This document shows, one piece after another, positions 9,606 to 19,105 of a stretch of 64,000 nt of DNA; the stretch's first letter is position 1; each line of letters starts with the position of its first letter. Made by a program: the position numbers and the translations under genes. A model generated the notes under the pieces. That model saw nothing but the letters and a program-made list of their open reading frames with translations. It was not told the origin of the DNA and made no database searches. The stretch spans positions 62,001 to 126,000 of the forward strand of contig NZ_BOOQ01000028.1 in NCBI RefSeq assembly GCF_016863315.1. The letters are read 5' to 3'. Source of the stretch: Planotetraspora silvatica (GTDB lineage Bacteria; Actinomycetota; Actinomycetes; Streptosporangiales; Streptosporangiaceae).

Positions 9606-10436
9606 CTATCCCTTGACCGCGCCTCCGGTCAGGCCCTTCACGAAGTTCTTCTGCAGGGCGAGGTAGAAGACGAGGATCGGCAGCGTGGCGAGGAACATGA
9701 AGGCGAACACCGCGCCGAAGTCCGACTGGTGCTGGCCGATCGCTCGGTAGACGCCGACGGTCACGGTGGTGCCGCTGTCGGGCCCGAGGAGGATGAGCGG
9801 GGTCAGGAAGTCGTTCCAGATCCACACGCCGAGGAAGATCAGCACGCTTGCCGAGGCCGGCCGCAGGAGCGGGAAGACCACCTGCCAGAACACGCGCAGC
9901 TTGCTCGCGCCGTCGAGTTCCGCGGCCTCCTCCAGTTCCAGCGGGACGGACCTGACGAACCCCATGAACAGCAGGACGCCGAACGGCACGTAGTAGCCGA
10001 CGTTGACCAGGACGAGGCCCTGCAGGGAGGTCATCAGGCCCAGGGTCTTCAGCACGCCGGTGATCGGCTCGAGGATCACCGGCACCGGGATCATCAGCCC
10101 GCACAGCAGCGTCACCATCGCGACCTTGGCGAGCACGCGCTTCGACCTGGCGAGGTAGTGGCCGAGCATGGCCGACAGCACCGTCAGGATGGTGATCGAC
10201 AGCGCGGTCACCGCGATGCTGTTGATCAGGCCGAACGTGAAGAGGTTGTCGGGTCTCGACAGGACCGCGGAGATGTTGTCCAGCGTCGGCGGCAGGGGCA
10301 GGCCGGCCGGGTGCGGCACGATGTCGGCCCCCGGCTTGAACACGTTGACGACCACGAGGTAGAGCGGCAGGAAGAACACCGCCCCGACGAACACCGCCAC
10401 CAGGGGCCGCAGCCACGAATGCGTACGGTCGTCCAT
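9606..10436 (-). CDS. Carbohydrate ABC transporter permease (MalG type)
   Basis: 276 aa inner-membrane permease with six predicted helices, starting with WLRPLVAVFVGAVFFLPLYL. The EAA loop that docks the ATPase is visible as ELEEAAELDGASKLRVFWQV, followed by PLLRPASASVLIFLGVWIWN. The ATG overlaps the stop of the upstream MalF-type gene by one base (TGATG). A longer in-frame extension into that gene is rejected. No ATPase gene is present in the operon. In many actinomycetes a single MsiK-like ATPase serves several such importers, so that arrangement is likely here too. Confidence 0.9.
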   Translation of the reverse strand: MDDRTHSWLRPLVAVFVGAVFFLPLYLVVVNVFKPGADIVPHPAGLPLPPTLDNISAVLSRPDNLFTFGLINSIAVTALSITILTVLSAMLGHYLARSKRVLAKVAMVTLLCGLMIPVPVILEPITGVLKTLGLMTSLQGLVLVNVGYYVPFGVLLFMGFVRSVPLELEEAAELDGASKLRVFWQVVFPLLRPASASVLIFLGVWIWNDFLTPLILLGPDSGTTVTVGVYRAIGQHQSDFGAVFAFMFLATLPILVFYLALQKNFVKGLTGGAVKG

Positions 10437-11428
10437 CACTGCGTCACCTCGCGTCGCTGCAGCAGCCTCAAGACGATCACCGAGACGGTCGCGACCAGCA
10501 CGAGCATCACCGCCGCCATCGCCGAGGAGTAGCCGATGTGGTTGCCGTTGAAGGCGGTCTGCACGACCTGGAAGGCCATGGTGCTGGTCGTGCCGGTGCC
10601 GGGCCCGCCGTTGGTGATCACCTGGATCTGGTCGTACGCCTTGAACCCCGTGATCAGGAGCATCACCGTGTTGATCGTCAGAGCCGGGGCCAGCATGGGC
10701 CACGTGACGTTGCGGAAACGCGCCAGCCGCCCGGCTCCGTCGATCGACGCGGCCTCCTGCAGTTCGCGCGGGACGCCCTGGAGCCCGGCCAGGTAGACCA
10801 CGACGCAGAAGCCGAGCATCTGCCAGGTGATGATCCACGCGATCGAGTAGAGGGCGAGGTCGGGATCGGACAGCCATCCGGGGGGATGGTCGACGCCGAG
10901 GCCGCGCAGCAGGGAGTTCAGCAGGCCGTCGTCGGTGAGCACCGCCTGCCAGATGACGCTGATCACGACCGCGCTGAGCACCACGGGTGTGAAGAAGATG
11001 CCGCGCAGCGCGACGTAGAGCTTGGTCGGCCGGTCGAGCAGCATCGCGATGAGCAGGCCGCCGACGTTGGCGAACACCGTGACGATCACCGCGATGATCA
11101 CCGTGTTGACCAGGGCCTGGCGGAACTCCTGGTCGCCCAGCAGGTCACCGTAGTTGCGCAGCCCCACCCATTTGGTCGGCGGGTTGAAGGGATTGCGGTT
11201 GGTGAAGCTGTAGTAGCCCGTCATGCCGATCGGGATCAGGACGAACACCACGTACGCCACAAGCCCCGGCAGGGCGAACAGGCCGAACCGGCCGAGCTTG
11301 GGCCAGATGCGGGCGGAGGCGCGCCGCCGGATGGCGGCGCCCCTCTGCCGGGAACCGCCGTGTGAGGGTGATTGACGGGGCGCGGCGGGGTCGACCTCGC
11401 CGCGCGTGCCGTGCTGAATTTCTGTCAT
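10436..11428 (-). CDS. Carbohydrate ABC transporter permease (MalF type)
   Basis: About 330 aa, six-helix permease. After a basic cytosolic N-terminus comes FGLFALPGLVAYVVFVLIPI. The EAA motif is ELQEAASIDGAGRLARFRNV. The start is placed at the ATG 11428, just after the binding-protein gene; an ATG at 11467 would overlap that gene and adds a non-conserved leader. Its partner is the MalG-type permease immediately downstream, with which it forms the membrane channel. The substrate is presumably a manno-oligosaccharide or related glycan, judged from the GH38 and GH95-like enzymes in the operon. Confidence 0.88.
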   Translation of the reverse strand: MTEIQHGTRGEVDPAAPRQSPSHGGSRQRGAAIRRRASARIWPKLGRFGLFALPGLVAYVVFVLIPIGMTGYYSFTNRNPFNPPTKWVGLRNYGDLLGDQEFRQALVNTVIIAVIVTVFANVGGLLIAMLLDRPTKLYVALRGIFFTPVVLSAVVISVIWQAVLTDDGLLNSLLRGLGVDHPPGWLSDPDLALYSIAWIITWQMLGFCVVVYLAGLQGVPRELQEAASIDGAGRLARFRNVTWPMLAPALTINTVMLLITGFKAYDQIQVITNGGPGTGTTSTMAFQVVQTAFNGNHIGYSSAMAAVMLVLVATVSVIVLRLLQRREVTQ

Positions 11429-11445
11429 GAGAAGCGAGCCTGGTC

Positions 11446-12732
11446 CTACTGGGTCGCCTTGGCCCACTGGTCGTCAAGGTAGGACGCGAAATCCCCGGCC
11501 GACTTCTTGCCGGTGATCAGGTCCTGGACGCCCAGGGCGGACTTGTCGGCGAGGCCGGGGGGCAACGATCCGTCACCGGTCTCCTGCGAGAAGGCGTTGA
11601 CGATGGAGTTGTCCTTCATGCCCTGCTGGTAGATGGCGACGGTCGCCTGGTAGACGGGGCCCATGTCCGTCGGCGGGGTGTATCCCTTGATCGCCGGGAT
11701 GGAGCCGTCGAGCTTGACGAACGCGTCGTTGTTCTCCTTGTCCTCGTCGAACGCGAGCGCCCACTTCTTGGCGAGGTCCACGTTCGGGGCCGAGGCGCTG
11801 ACCGAGGTGCCGCCGCCGGTGAAGGTGGGGGTGACCGGGGTGCCGTCGTCGGACGGCCAGGGGAAGGCGCCGATCTCGAAGCCCGGCTTGTTGTTGTCGG
11901 CCGAGGTCGCGAACCAGGAACCCATCGGGTACATGGCGCCCTTGCCGTCGCGGAAGGCCTGCTCGGTGTCGGCGTAGGAGCGGCTCAGGCCCGCCGGGTC
12001 GATGTAGCCCTGCTTGGCCAGGTCGGCGACCTTCTGCGCGGCCTTGGTGAAGTCGGCGTCGGCGAACTTGACCTTGCCGTCCTTGCGCTGCGTCAGGAAG
12101 TCGGGCGTCTTGGCGTAGACGTCGGTGGCGACGGTCCCGGTCAGCGGATACATGTCCGCCCAGGTGTCCGCGCCGCCGCCGCCCACGACGAACGGGGTGA
12201 TGTTCTTCGCCTTGAGCTTCGCGCTGACGTCCAGAAGGTCCTTGTAGGTCTTCGGCGTCTCGGTGATGCCGGCCTTCGCGAAGGCGTCCTTGTTGTAGTA
12301 GACCACCGGGATGACCTGCGTGTTGTACGGCAACTGGTAGATCTTGCCGTCGACCGCGCCCGCCTTGGGGGCGATGAAGTTCGTCAGCTCGTCGTCGGTG
12401 AAGGCGGCGAGCTTGCCGGCCTCGGCGAAGCCCGCCGGGTTGACCGACTGCAGGATGTCGGGGAGGTGGCCTGACGCGTCCAGCTGCTTGGCGTAGCCGG
12501 TGCGGTCGACGTTGGGCGTCACGAGCTTCTTGATGGTCACGCCCGGAACCTTGGCCGAGGCGCGCGCGATGGCCGCGTCCCAGAAGGCCGCGTTCAGGTT
12601 GGGCGTCTCGAAGACCAGGAAGGACAGCTCGACCTTCCCACCGGACGCCGGCGTCGCCGCCGGCTTCTCACCGACTCCGCATCCGGCCACAGCAAGCGTT
12701 GTGACCAGGCAAAATACTATCGATCTGCGCAC
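11446..12732 (-). CDS. Extracellular sugar-binding lipoprotein (ABC family 1)
   Basis: 428 aa; a GTG start has the ribosome site GGGAGG about 10 nt upstream. The signal peptide ends in a lipobox LAVAGCG, so the mature protein is tethered to the outer face of the membrane. The body is a family 1 solute-binding protein: YQLPYNTQVIPVVYYNKDAF is the classic hinge-side segment, and TEQAFRDGKGAMYPMGSWF forms part of the sugar cleft. First gene of the operon that also encodes both permeases and the two glycosidases. It lies 46 bp downstream of the 12778 palindrome, so it is probably repressed by the divergent LacI protein. Confidence 0.92.
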   Translation of the reverse strand: MRRSIVFCLVTTLAVAGCGVGEKPAATPASGGKVELSFLVFETPNLNAAFWDAAIARASAKVPGVTIKKLVTPNVDRTGYAKQLDASGHLPDILQSVNPAGFAEAGKLAAFTDDELTNFIAPKAGAVDGKIYQLPYNTQVIPVVYYNKDAFAKAGITETPKTYKDLLDVSAKLKAKNITPFVVGGGGADTWADMYPLTGTVATDVYAKTPDFLTQRKDGKVKFADADFTKAAQKVADLAKQGYIDPAGLSRSYADTEQAFRDGKGAMYPMGSWFATSADNNKPGFEIGAFPWPSDDGTPVTPTFTGGGTSVSASAPNVDLAKKWALAFDEDKENNDAFVKLDGSIPAIKGYTPPTDMGPVYQATVAIYQQGMKDNSIVNAFSQETGDGSLPPGLADKSALGVQDLITGKKSAGDFASYLDDQWAKATQ

Positions 12733-12777
12733 AGCACAGACCTCCCTTGCCAGTTAGGGGCTCCCCGAAGCCAAGCT

Positions 12778-12793
12778 GAGATAACGTTATCTC
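12778..12793. promoter_or_regulatory. LacI-family operator palindrome
   Basis: The 16-bp perfect palindrome GAGATAACGTTATCTC has the central AACGTT typical of LacI/GalR operators. It lies in the divergent region between the sugar-uptake operon (start 12732, minus) and the LacI gene (plus). It is well placed to control the operon and the regulator itself. Confidence 0.75.
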
Positions 12794-12920
12794 GAAAGGT
12801 AGAGTGTTACTCAGAGGTTTCAAAGAGCGAGGCTTGCAACAAGTTGGTCACGACAGTCGTAATCCTTCCGGAATGGCCGATAGTGGCGATCATGCAGATG
12901 ATGAGCTCATGGGGGGAAAG

Positions 12921-13931
12921 GTGAGCGGCGGACGCCGCAGCCGGAGACCGACCATGGTGGACGTCGCCCGGGAGGCCGGTGTGGCGCTGCGGACGGTCTC
13001 ACGCGTCGTCAACCAGGATCCCACCGTGGGCCCCGATCTCGTTCAACGGGTCCGGGCGGCCATCGCCGACCTCGGGTATCGGCCCGACGAGCGGGCCCGT
13101 CATCTGCGCCTGGGCGTCACCGGAACACTCGGCGCGGCCGTACGGCAGCTCTCCCACGTCAACCCGGTCCTGCGCGCCGTCGAGCGTGCGGCCAGGGCCG
13201 CCGACCTGATGGTGCTGGCGGCCTCGACGGAGGACGACGAGAGCCTCGAGCGGCATGTGGTCGAGTCCATGTGCCGCCGCCGGTTCGACGGCATCGTGCT
13301 CGAACCCATCGGCGACGACCACCGCTATCTCGTGCCCGAGCTGGCGGCCGGCCTGTCACTGGTCGCCGTCGACCGTCCCGTGCTCGGTCTCGACGTCGAC
13401 TGCGTGCTGTCCGACAACAGGTCCGGCATCGAGAAGGCCTACCGCCATCTCGTACGGCACGGCCACGACCGCATCGCGTACATCGGAGACGACGAGCGGA
13501 TCTACACGGCCCGCGAGCGGGCGATGGCCTTCCGGGGGTGCGTCGCCGCGCACGGCGGCCCGCTCGGCACGATGCTGCACACGGGCGAGGTGGAGAGCGG
13601 GCGCATCCGCGAGGCCGTCCGCGCGGCGCTCAGCGGCTCCGCGCCCGCGACGGCGATCGTCACGGGCAACGCGCAGCTCAGCGTGGAAGTGCTCCGTCAC
13701 CTCGGTGCGGACGCGGTGGACGTGGCACTGATCGGCTTCGACGACTCCGAGCTCGCCACCCTGCTGCGGCCGGACCTGACCGTGGTCGCCCAGGACACCG
13801 ACGCGATCGGCAGCACGGCGATCGACATGCTCCGTGCCCGCATCGCCGACCCGGCGACCGAGGTGCGGACGGTCACCGTGCCGGTGGAGCTGATCACGCG
13901 AGGCTCGGGTGAGATCCCGCCGGCGCCCTGA
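12921..13931 (+). CDS. LacI-family transcriptional regulator
   Basis: 336 aa from the GTG at 12921, which follows a GGGGGG-AAAG ribosome site; in-frame ATGs at 12909 and 12873 are alternatives. The N-terminal helix-turn-helix is clear (TMVDVAREAGVALRTVSRVV) with the hinge helix near YRPDERARHLRLG. The rest is a periplasmic-binding-protein-like effector domain, with a late segment VDVALIGFDDSELATLLRP typical of the family. It likely senses an imported sugar or breakdown product and controls the divergent GH38/GH95 operon through the palindrome at 12778. It is convergent with fabI, with only six bases between the stops. Confidence 0.92.
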   Translation: MSGGRRSRRPTMVDVAREAGVALRTVSRVVNQDPTVGPDLVQRVRAAIADLGYRPDERARHLRLGVTGTLGAAVRQLSHVNPVLRAVERAARAADLMVLAASTEDDESLERHVVESMCRRRFDGIVLEPIGDDHRYLVPELAAGLSLVAVDRPVLGLDVDCVLSDNRSGIEKAYRHLVRHGHDRIAYIGDDERIYTARERAMAFRGCVAAHGGPLGTMLHTGEVESGRIREAVRAALSGSAPATAIVTGNAQLSVEVLRHLGADAVDVALIGFDDSELATLLRPDLTVVAQDTDAIGSTAIDMLRARIADPATEVRTVTVPVELITRGSGEIPPAP

Positions 13932-13937
13932 CGCCGG

Positions 13938-14702
13938 TCAGGCGCCCATCGCGTGCACGCCGCCGTCGACGTGGACGATCTCGCCGGTGGTGGCGGGGAA
14001 CCAGTCGGACAGCAGCGCGAGGCACGCCTTGGCGGCCGGCGCGGTGTCGGCGAGGTCCCAGCCGAGCGGGGCCTTGGCGGGCCAGCTCTCCTCGAACTCC
14101 TGGAAGCCGGGGATGCTCTTGGCGGCCATCGTGCGCAGCGGCCCGGCGGCGACGAGGTTGACCCTGATGCCGTGCTTGCCGAGGTCGCGTGCCAGATAGC
14201 GCGAGGCGGACTCCAGGCCGGCCTTGGCCACGCCCATCCAGTCGTAGACCGGCCAGGCCTTGGTCGCGTCGAAGTCGAGCCCGACGACCGCGCCGCCGTC
14301 CTTCATCAGCGGCAGGCACGCGACGGCGAGCGACTTGAACGAGAACGTCGAGACGTGCAGGGCCGTCGAGACGTCCTCCCACGAGGTGTTGAGGAAGTTC
14401 CCGCCGAGGCAGGTCTGCGGGGCGAAGCCGATGGAGTGCACGACTCCGTCGAGCCCGTCGAGGTGCGCGCCGACGCGGTCGGCCAGGGTGTCCAGGTGCT
14501 CGGTGTTCTGGACGTCCAGCTCGATCACCGGGGGCGGCTCGGGGAGGCGCTTGGCGATGCGCTCGACGAGGCTGAGGCGGCCGAAGCCCGTCAGCACGAC
14601 CTGGGCGCCCTCCTCCTGGGCCAGCTTCGCCACGTTGAAGGCGATGGAGGAGTCGGTGAGGACGCCGGTGACCAGCAGTCTCTTACCATCCAGCAAACCC
14701 AT
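13938..14702 (-). CDS. fabI: Enoyl-[acyl-carrier-protein] reductase (NADH)
   Basis: 254 aa, close to the usual 255-270. An InhA/FabI-type Rossmann fold is seen in LLVTGVLTDSSIAFNVAKLA. The catalytic pair is Y153 and K160 in YDWMGVAK, matching YNWMTVAK of InhA, and the tail segment VNLVAAGPLRTMAAKSIPGF is the flexible substrate loop. The enzyme does the last reduction of each fatty-acid elongation cycle in the cytosol and is the target of triclosan/isoniazid-type inhibitors. It lies 59 bp downstream of fabG on the same strand, the conserved actinobacterial pair. Confidence 0.96.
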   Translation of the reverse strand: MGLLDGKRLLVTGVLTDSSIAFNVAKLAQEEGAQVVLTGFGRLSLVERIAKRLPEPPPVIELDVQNTEHLDTLADRVGAHLDGLDGVVHSIGFAPQTCLGGNFLNTSWEDVSTALHVSTFSFKSLAVACLPLMKDGGAVVGLDFDATKAWPVYDWMGVAKAGLESASRYLARDLGKHGIRVNLVAAGPLRTMAAKSIPGFQEFEESWPAKAPLGWDLADTAPAAKACLALLSDWFPATTGEIVHVDGGVHAMGA

Positions 14703-14761
14703 TGTTCAGCTCCAGTCTCTCGTCGTTCCGGCGGGCGCGCGGCGGGGGCCGTGCGTACCGC

Positions 14762-15529
<768 letters not shown>

Positions 15530-15537
15530 TTAGGATC

Positions 15538-17037
15538 GTGGACATGCGCCAGATCGATCCCGATTTTCTCGCCCTGCCGCTTCGGCGTCTGGCGGACGCG
15601 GCCCTCCAGCGCGCCCGTGACCTGGGAGTCGAGCACGCGGCCTTCCGACTGGAACGGGTCCGCGCCGAGACTCTGCGCCTTTTCGACGCCAACCTCGAGG
15701 GCTCCATCGACGCCGACGACCTCGGCTTCGCCGTACGAGTGATCAAGGACGGGACCTGGGGGTTCGCGTCGGGCATCGAGCTGACCCCCGAGGCCGCCGC
15801 GCGCGCCGCCGAGGAGGCCGTCCGGGTGGCCGCCGTGAGCGCGCCGATCAACAGGGAGCCTGTCGAGCTGTCTCCCGAACCGGCCTACTCCGACGTCACC
15901 TGGGTGTCGGCCTACGACGTCGACCCCTTCGACGTGCCGCTCCGCGACAAGGTCGCCCTGCTGAGCGAGTGGTCCTCGGGCATGCTGGGCGCGGTCGACC
16001 ACGTGTCGGCCTCGCTCATGCAGGTCAAGGAGCAGAAGTTCTACGCCGACACCGCGGGCACCGTGACCACGCAGCAGCGCGTCCGGGTCCACCCGGCGCT
16101 GACCGCGATGAAGACCGACGGCGACCGATTCGACGACATGCGGACGCTCGCGCCTCCGGTCGGCCGGGGGTATGAGTACCTCACGGGCACCGGCTGGGAC
16201 TTCCCCGCGGAGCTGGCGGAGCTGCCCGACCTGCTGGCCGAGAAGCTCAAGGCGCCGTCGGTCGACGCGGGCGCCTACGACCTGGTCGTCCACCCCTCGA
16301 ACCTGTGGCTGACGATCCACGAGTCCATCGGGCACGCGACCGAGCTCGACCGGGCCCTCGGCTACGAGGCGGCCTACGCCGGGACCTCGTTCGCCACCTT
16401 CGACAAGCTGGGCAGCCTGCACTACGGCTCACCGGTCATGAACATCACCGGTGACCGTACGCAGGAGCACGGCCTGGCCACCGTCGGATGGGACGACGAG
16501 GGCGTCGCGGGCCAGTCGTTCGACATCGTCAAGGACGGCACGCTCGTTGGCTACCAGCTCGACCGCCGCATGGCGCTGATGAAGGGCTTCGGCCGTTCCA
16601 ACGGGTGCGCGTTCGCCGACTCCCCCGGCCACGTCCCGATCCAGCGGATGGCGAACGTGTCGCTGCGGCCGGCCGAGGACGGGCCGACCACCGACGAGCT
16701 CATCTCGCGGGTCGAGCGCGGCATCTACGTCCTGGGCGACAAGAGCTGGTCGATCGACATGCAGCGGTACAACTTCCAGTTCACCGGACAGCGGTTCTAC
16801 AAGATCGAGAACGGGCGGCTGGCCGGGCAGCTCCGCGACGTCGCCTACCAGGCGACGACGACGGACTTCTGGCGGTCGATGGAGGCCGTGGGCGGCCCGG
16901 GCACCTACGTGCTCGGCGGCGCCTTCAACTGCGGCAAGGGCCAGCCGGGGCAGGTGGCGCCGGTCAGCCACGGCGCGCCGTCGGCCCTGTTCCGCGGGGT
17001 GCGGATCCTCAACACCGTCCAGGAAGGTGGAAAGTGA
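15538..17037 (+). CDS. tldD: TldD metalloprotease subunit
   Basis: 499 aa from a GTG; an ATG two codons later (15544) is equally possible. The zinc motif is HESIGHATELD (H261, E262, H266). The C-terminal half carries the family signature ENGRLAGQLRDVAYQATTTDFW and a Gly-rich end. TldD and TldE form a cytosolic heterodimer in which TldD carries the active zinc. In other bacteria the pair trims unfolded peptides, including precursors of modified peptide natural products. The stop overlaps the tldE start (TGATG). The role here is unknown; a link to the lanthipeptide at 44 kb is not indicated by position. Confidence 0.93.
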   Translation: MDMRQIDPDFLALPLRRLADAALQRARDLGVEHAAFRLERVRAETLRLFDANLEGSIDADDLGFAVRVIKDGTWGFASGIELTPEAAARAAEEAVRVAAVSAPINREPVELSPEPAYSDVTWVSAYDVDPFDVPLRDKVALLSEWSSGMLGAVDHVSASLMQVKEQKFYADTAGTVTTQQRVRVHPALTAMKTDGDRFDDMRTLAPPVGRGYEYLTGTGWDFPAELAELPDLLAEKLKAPSVDAGAYDLVVHPSNLWLTIHESIGHATELDRALGYEAAYAGTSFATFDKLGSLHYGSPVMNITGDRTQEHGLATVGWDDEGVAGQSFDIVKDGTLVGYQLDRRMALMKGFGRSNGCAFADSPGHVPIQRMANVSLRPAEDGPTTDELISRVERGIYVLGDKSWSIDMQRYNFQFTGQRFYKIENGRLAGQLRDVAYQATTTDFWRSMEAVGGPGTYVLGGAFNCGKGQPGQVAPVSHGAPSALFRGVRILNTVQEGGK

Positions 17038-18404
17038 TGACGCCACAGGAGACGGTCGAGCGGGCGCTCGCGCTGAGCGAGGCCGACGACTGCATCGTGA
17101 TCGTGGACGAGGGGTCCACCGCCAACCTGCGCTTCGCGGGCAACACCCTGACGACCAACGGGGTCGCCCGGTCGTCGCAGCTGACCGTCATCTCCGTCGC
17201 CGGGCAGGGTGTGGGCGTCGTGTCCCGCGCCGCAGTACGGCCGGACCAGCTCGCCGACGTGGTCGCCGCGGCGGACGCCGCGGCCAGGGACGCGCGGCCG
17301 TCGGACGACGCGCGCCCGCTGGTCGAGGGCACCGCCCTGGACGGCTGGGACCGCGAGGTCGAGCCGACGTCCATCGAGGTCTTCCGCGACTTCGCACCGG
17401 CGCTCGGCGAGTCGTTCGCCGCCGCGGAGGCGTCCGGCCGGAGGCTGTACGGCTTCGCCGAGCACATCCTGACGTCCACGTTCGTGGGCTCGTCGAACGG
17501 CCTGCGGCTGCGGCACGACCAGCCGACGGGACGGCTGGAGCTCAACGCCAAGTCCCCGGACATGTCGAGGTCGGCGTGGACGGGAGTGGCCACGCGCGAC
17601 TTCACCGACGTCGACGTGGCGGCGCTCGACGCGACCCTGGCGCAGCGGCTCGAATGGTCCAAGCGGCGCGTCGACCTCGAGGCCGGACGCTACGAGACGA
17701 TCCTGCCGCCCACGGCGGTCGCCGACCTGATGATCTATCTGTACTGGACGGCGGGCGCGCGCGACGCGGCCGACGGCCGGACGGTCTTCTCCAAGACCGG
17801 CGGCGGCACCCGCGTCGGCGAGCGGCTGTCGCCGCTGCCGGTGCGGCTGTACAGCGACCCGGCGTATCCGGGCATCGAGTGCTCGCCGTTCCAGATCGCG
17901 CACGCCTCCAGCCGCGAGCAGTCGGTCTTCGACAACGGCATGCGACTGGGCGCGACGGACTGGATCGCGGACGGCACGCTGCGGAACCTGCTCCAGACCC
18001 GGCACTCGGCCGAGCTGACCGGCCTGGCCGCCACCCCGCAGATCGACAACCTGATCATGACGGGCCCCGACGGCGGCCGCTCGCTGGAGGAGATGATCGC
18101 CTCCACCGAGCGCGGACTGCTGCTCACCTGCCTGTGGTACATCCGAGAGGTCGACCCCCAGACGCTGCTGCTGACCGGCCTGACCAGGGACGGCGTCTAC
18201 CTGGTGGAGAACGGGGAGGTCGTCGGCGAGGTCAACAACTTCCGGTTCAACGAGTCGCCGGTCGACCTGCTCGGACGCGTGACCGAGGTGGGTGCGAGCG
18301 CGCAGACCCTGCCCCGCGAGTGGAACGACTACTTCACCCGCACGGTGATGCCGGCGGTGCGTGTGCCGGACTTCAACATGTCGACGGTGAGCCAGGCGAA
18401 CTGA
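17037..18404 (+). CDS. tldE: TldE/PmbA protein, partner of TldD
   Basis: 455 aa; the ATG overlaps the tldD stop, and a GTG one codon earlier is an alternative. It has the two-domain fold of TldD, but the HExxxH zinc motif is absent, as expected for the structural subunit. Recognisable segments are NTLTTNGVARSSQLTV in the N-terminal domain and LRLRHDQPTGRLELNAKS in the middle. The C-terminus has TRDGVYLVENGEVVGEVNNFRFNES, similar to TldD. It acts with TldD as a cytosolic protease. A strong hairpin follows the stop. Confidence 0.92.
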   Translation: MTPQETVERALALSEADDCIVIVDEGSTANLRFAGNTLTTNGVARSSQLTVISVAGQGVGVVSRAAVRPDQLADVVAAADAAARDARPSDDARPLVEGTALDGWDREVEPTSIEVFRDFAPALGESFAAAEASGRRLYGFAEHILTSTFVGSSNGLRLRHDQPTGRLELNAKSPDMSRSAWTGVATRDFTDVDVAALDATLAQRLEWSKRRVDLEAGRYETILPPTAVADLMIYLYWTAGARDAADGRTVFSKTGGGTRVGERLSPLPVRLYSDPAYPGIECSPFQIAHASSREQSVFDNGMRLGATDWIADGTLRNLLQTRHSAELTGLAATPQIDNLIMTGPDGGRSLEEMIASTERGLLLTCLWYIREVDPQTLLLTGLTRDGVYLVENGEVVGEVNNFRFNESPVDLLGRVTEVGASAQTLPREWNDYFTRTVMPAVRVPDFNMSTVSQAN

Positions 18405-18410
18405 CGGCGC

Positions 18411-18439
18411 GGCGCGGCCGCGACGACCTCGGCCGCGCC
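18411..18439. terminator. Bidirectional hairpin terminator
   Basis: A 10-bp stem (GGCGCGGCCG and its complement) with a 9-nt loop separates the convergent tldE and dodecin genes. It touches the dodecin stop codon and can end transcription from both sides. Confidence 0.65.
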
Positions 18440-18654
18440 TACCCGGCGTCCTCCAGGCGGAAGCCGACCTTCATGCCGACCTGGAAGTGGGCGACCTCGC
18501 CGTCCTCGATCTGCCCCCGCACCTCCGTCACCTCGAACCAGTCAAGGTGGCGGAGCGTCTGGGAGGCCCGGCGGACGCCGTTGCGGATGGCCTGGTCGAC
18601 GCTCTCCGCCGAGGTTCCGACGATCTCTGTCACCCGGTACGTACGGTCCGTCAT
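18439..18654 (-). CDS. Dodecin family flavin-binding protein
   Basis: 71 aa, the normal dodecin size (about 66-72). The sequence starts TDRTYRVTEIVGTSAESVDQ, then AIRNGVRRASQTLRHLDWFE. The VTEVRGQIEDGEVAHFQV strand is followed by MKVGFRLED. Dodecins form hollow 12-mers that bind flavin or flavin-like dimers between a conserved Trp and Gln, seen here as W39 in HLDWFEV and the Gln of HFQV. The likely role is flavin buffering in the cytosol. It is divergent from the DUF3099 gene, with 85 bp between them. Confidence 0.92.
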   Translation of the reverse strand: MTDRTYRVTEIVGTSAESVDQAIRNGVRRASQTLRHLDWFEVTEVRGQIEDGEVAHFQVGMKVGFRLEDAG

Positions 18655-18739
18655 CGTGCGCTCCTCGCCTCTCGTGTGGGCGCGATCGTATCGCCAAGGC
18701 GCCGACGCACCCGCGCCCGGCTGGGTCTACCGTGGAAAC

Positions 18740-19060
18740 GTGAACCCTTGGCGCAGGCTCAGAGGCGCCCCTGTCGTGCACAGCGTGACGGACGCCCAGC
18801 CCTCCCTGTCGGCCGACATCAAGCGCCGCGAGATCAGCTATCTGATCAAGATGGGCATCCGTCTCATCTGCCTCATCCTGGCCGTCGCCGTACCGGCTCC
18901 GTGGCCGGTGAAGGCGATCCTCGTGGCGGGCGCCGTCCTTTTGCCATACCTTGCCGTTATCGGGGCCAATCAACGAGGTCAGGACGTCATTTCACCTTCG
19001 GACATGACGGAATCTAACCAAAACGAGATACCACGCCATCGACGCGAGATCGGGTCGTGA
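18740..19060 (+). CDS. Small DUF3099 membrane protein
   Basis: 106 aa from a GTG at 18740. A soluble N-terminus (VHSVTDAQPSLSADIKRREI) is followed by two adjacent hydrophobic helices (IRLICLILAVAVPAPW and AILVAGAVLLPYLAVIGANQ), then a polar tail. This is the DUF3099 layout, a small inner-membrane protein widespread in actinobacteria with no known function. It sits immediately upstream of the 6C-like RNA. Longer in-frame extensions run into tldE and are rejected. Confidence 0.82.
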   Translation: MNPWRRLRGAPVVHSVTDAQPSLSADIKRREISYLIKMGIRLICLILAVAVPAPWPVKAILVAGAVLLPYLAVIGANQRGQDVISPSDMTESNQNEIPRHRREIGS

Positions 19061-19067
19061 CAAAGTC

Positions 19068-19099
19068 TTGACGTAACCCATGGGTCGGAGGTGTAGAGT
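19068..19099 (+). promoter_or_regulatory. Promoter of the 6C-like RNA
   Basis: TTGACG at 19068-19073 fits a -35 box. TAGAGT at 19094-19099 (or TGTAGA two bases earlier, giving an 18-bp spacer) fits a -10 box. No reading frame follows; a run of hairpins does. Confidence 0.55.
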
Positions 19100-19105
19100 C
19101 ATAAC

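Noticed and set aside
5426-9616. 1396-aa open frame on the plus strand opposite the GH38 gene
   Set aside because: GC-rich antisense artefact; low-complexity Arg/Gly/Val-rich translation with no domain, while the minus strand has a full GH38 enzyme.
12885-12900. GATCATGCAGATG near the LacI start as a 29th repeat copy
   Set aside because: Single partial match without box B and without neighbouring copies at 53 bp.
15538-18404. TldD/TldE as the leader protease of the lanthipeptide
   Set aside because: The pair is 26 kb from the precursor and widespread as housekeeping genes; nothing in the sequence links them.
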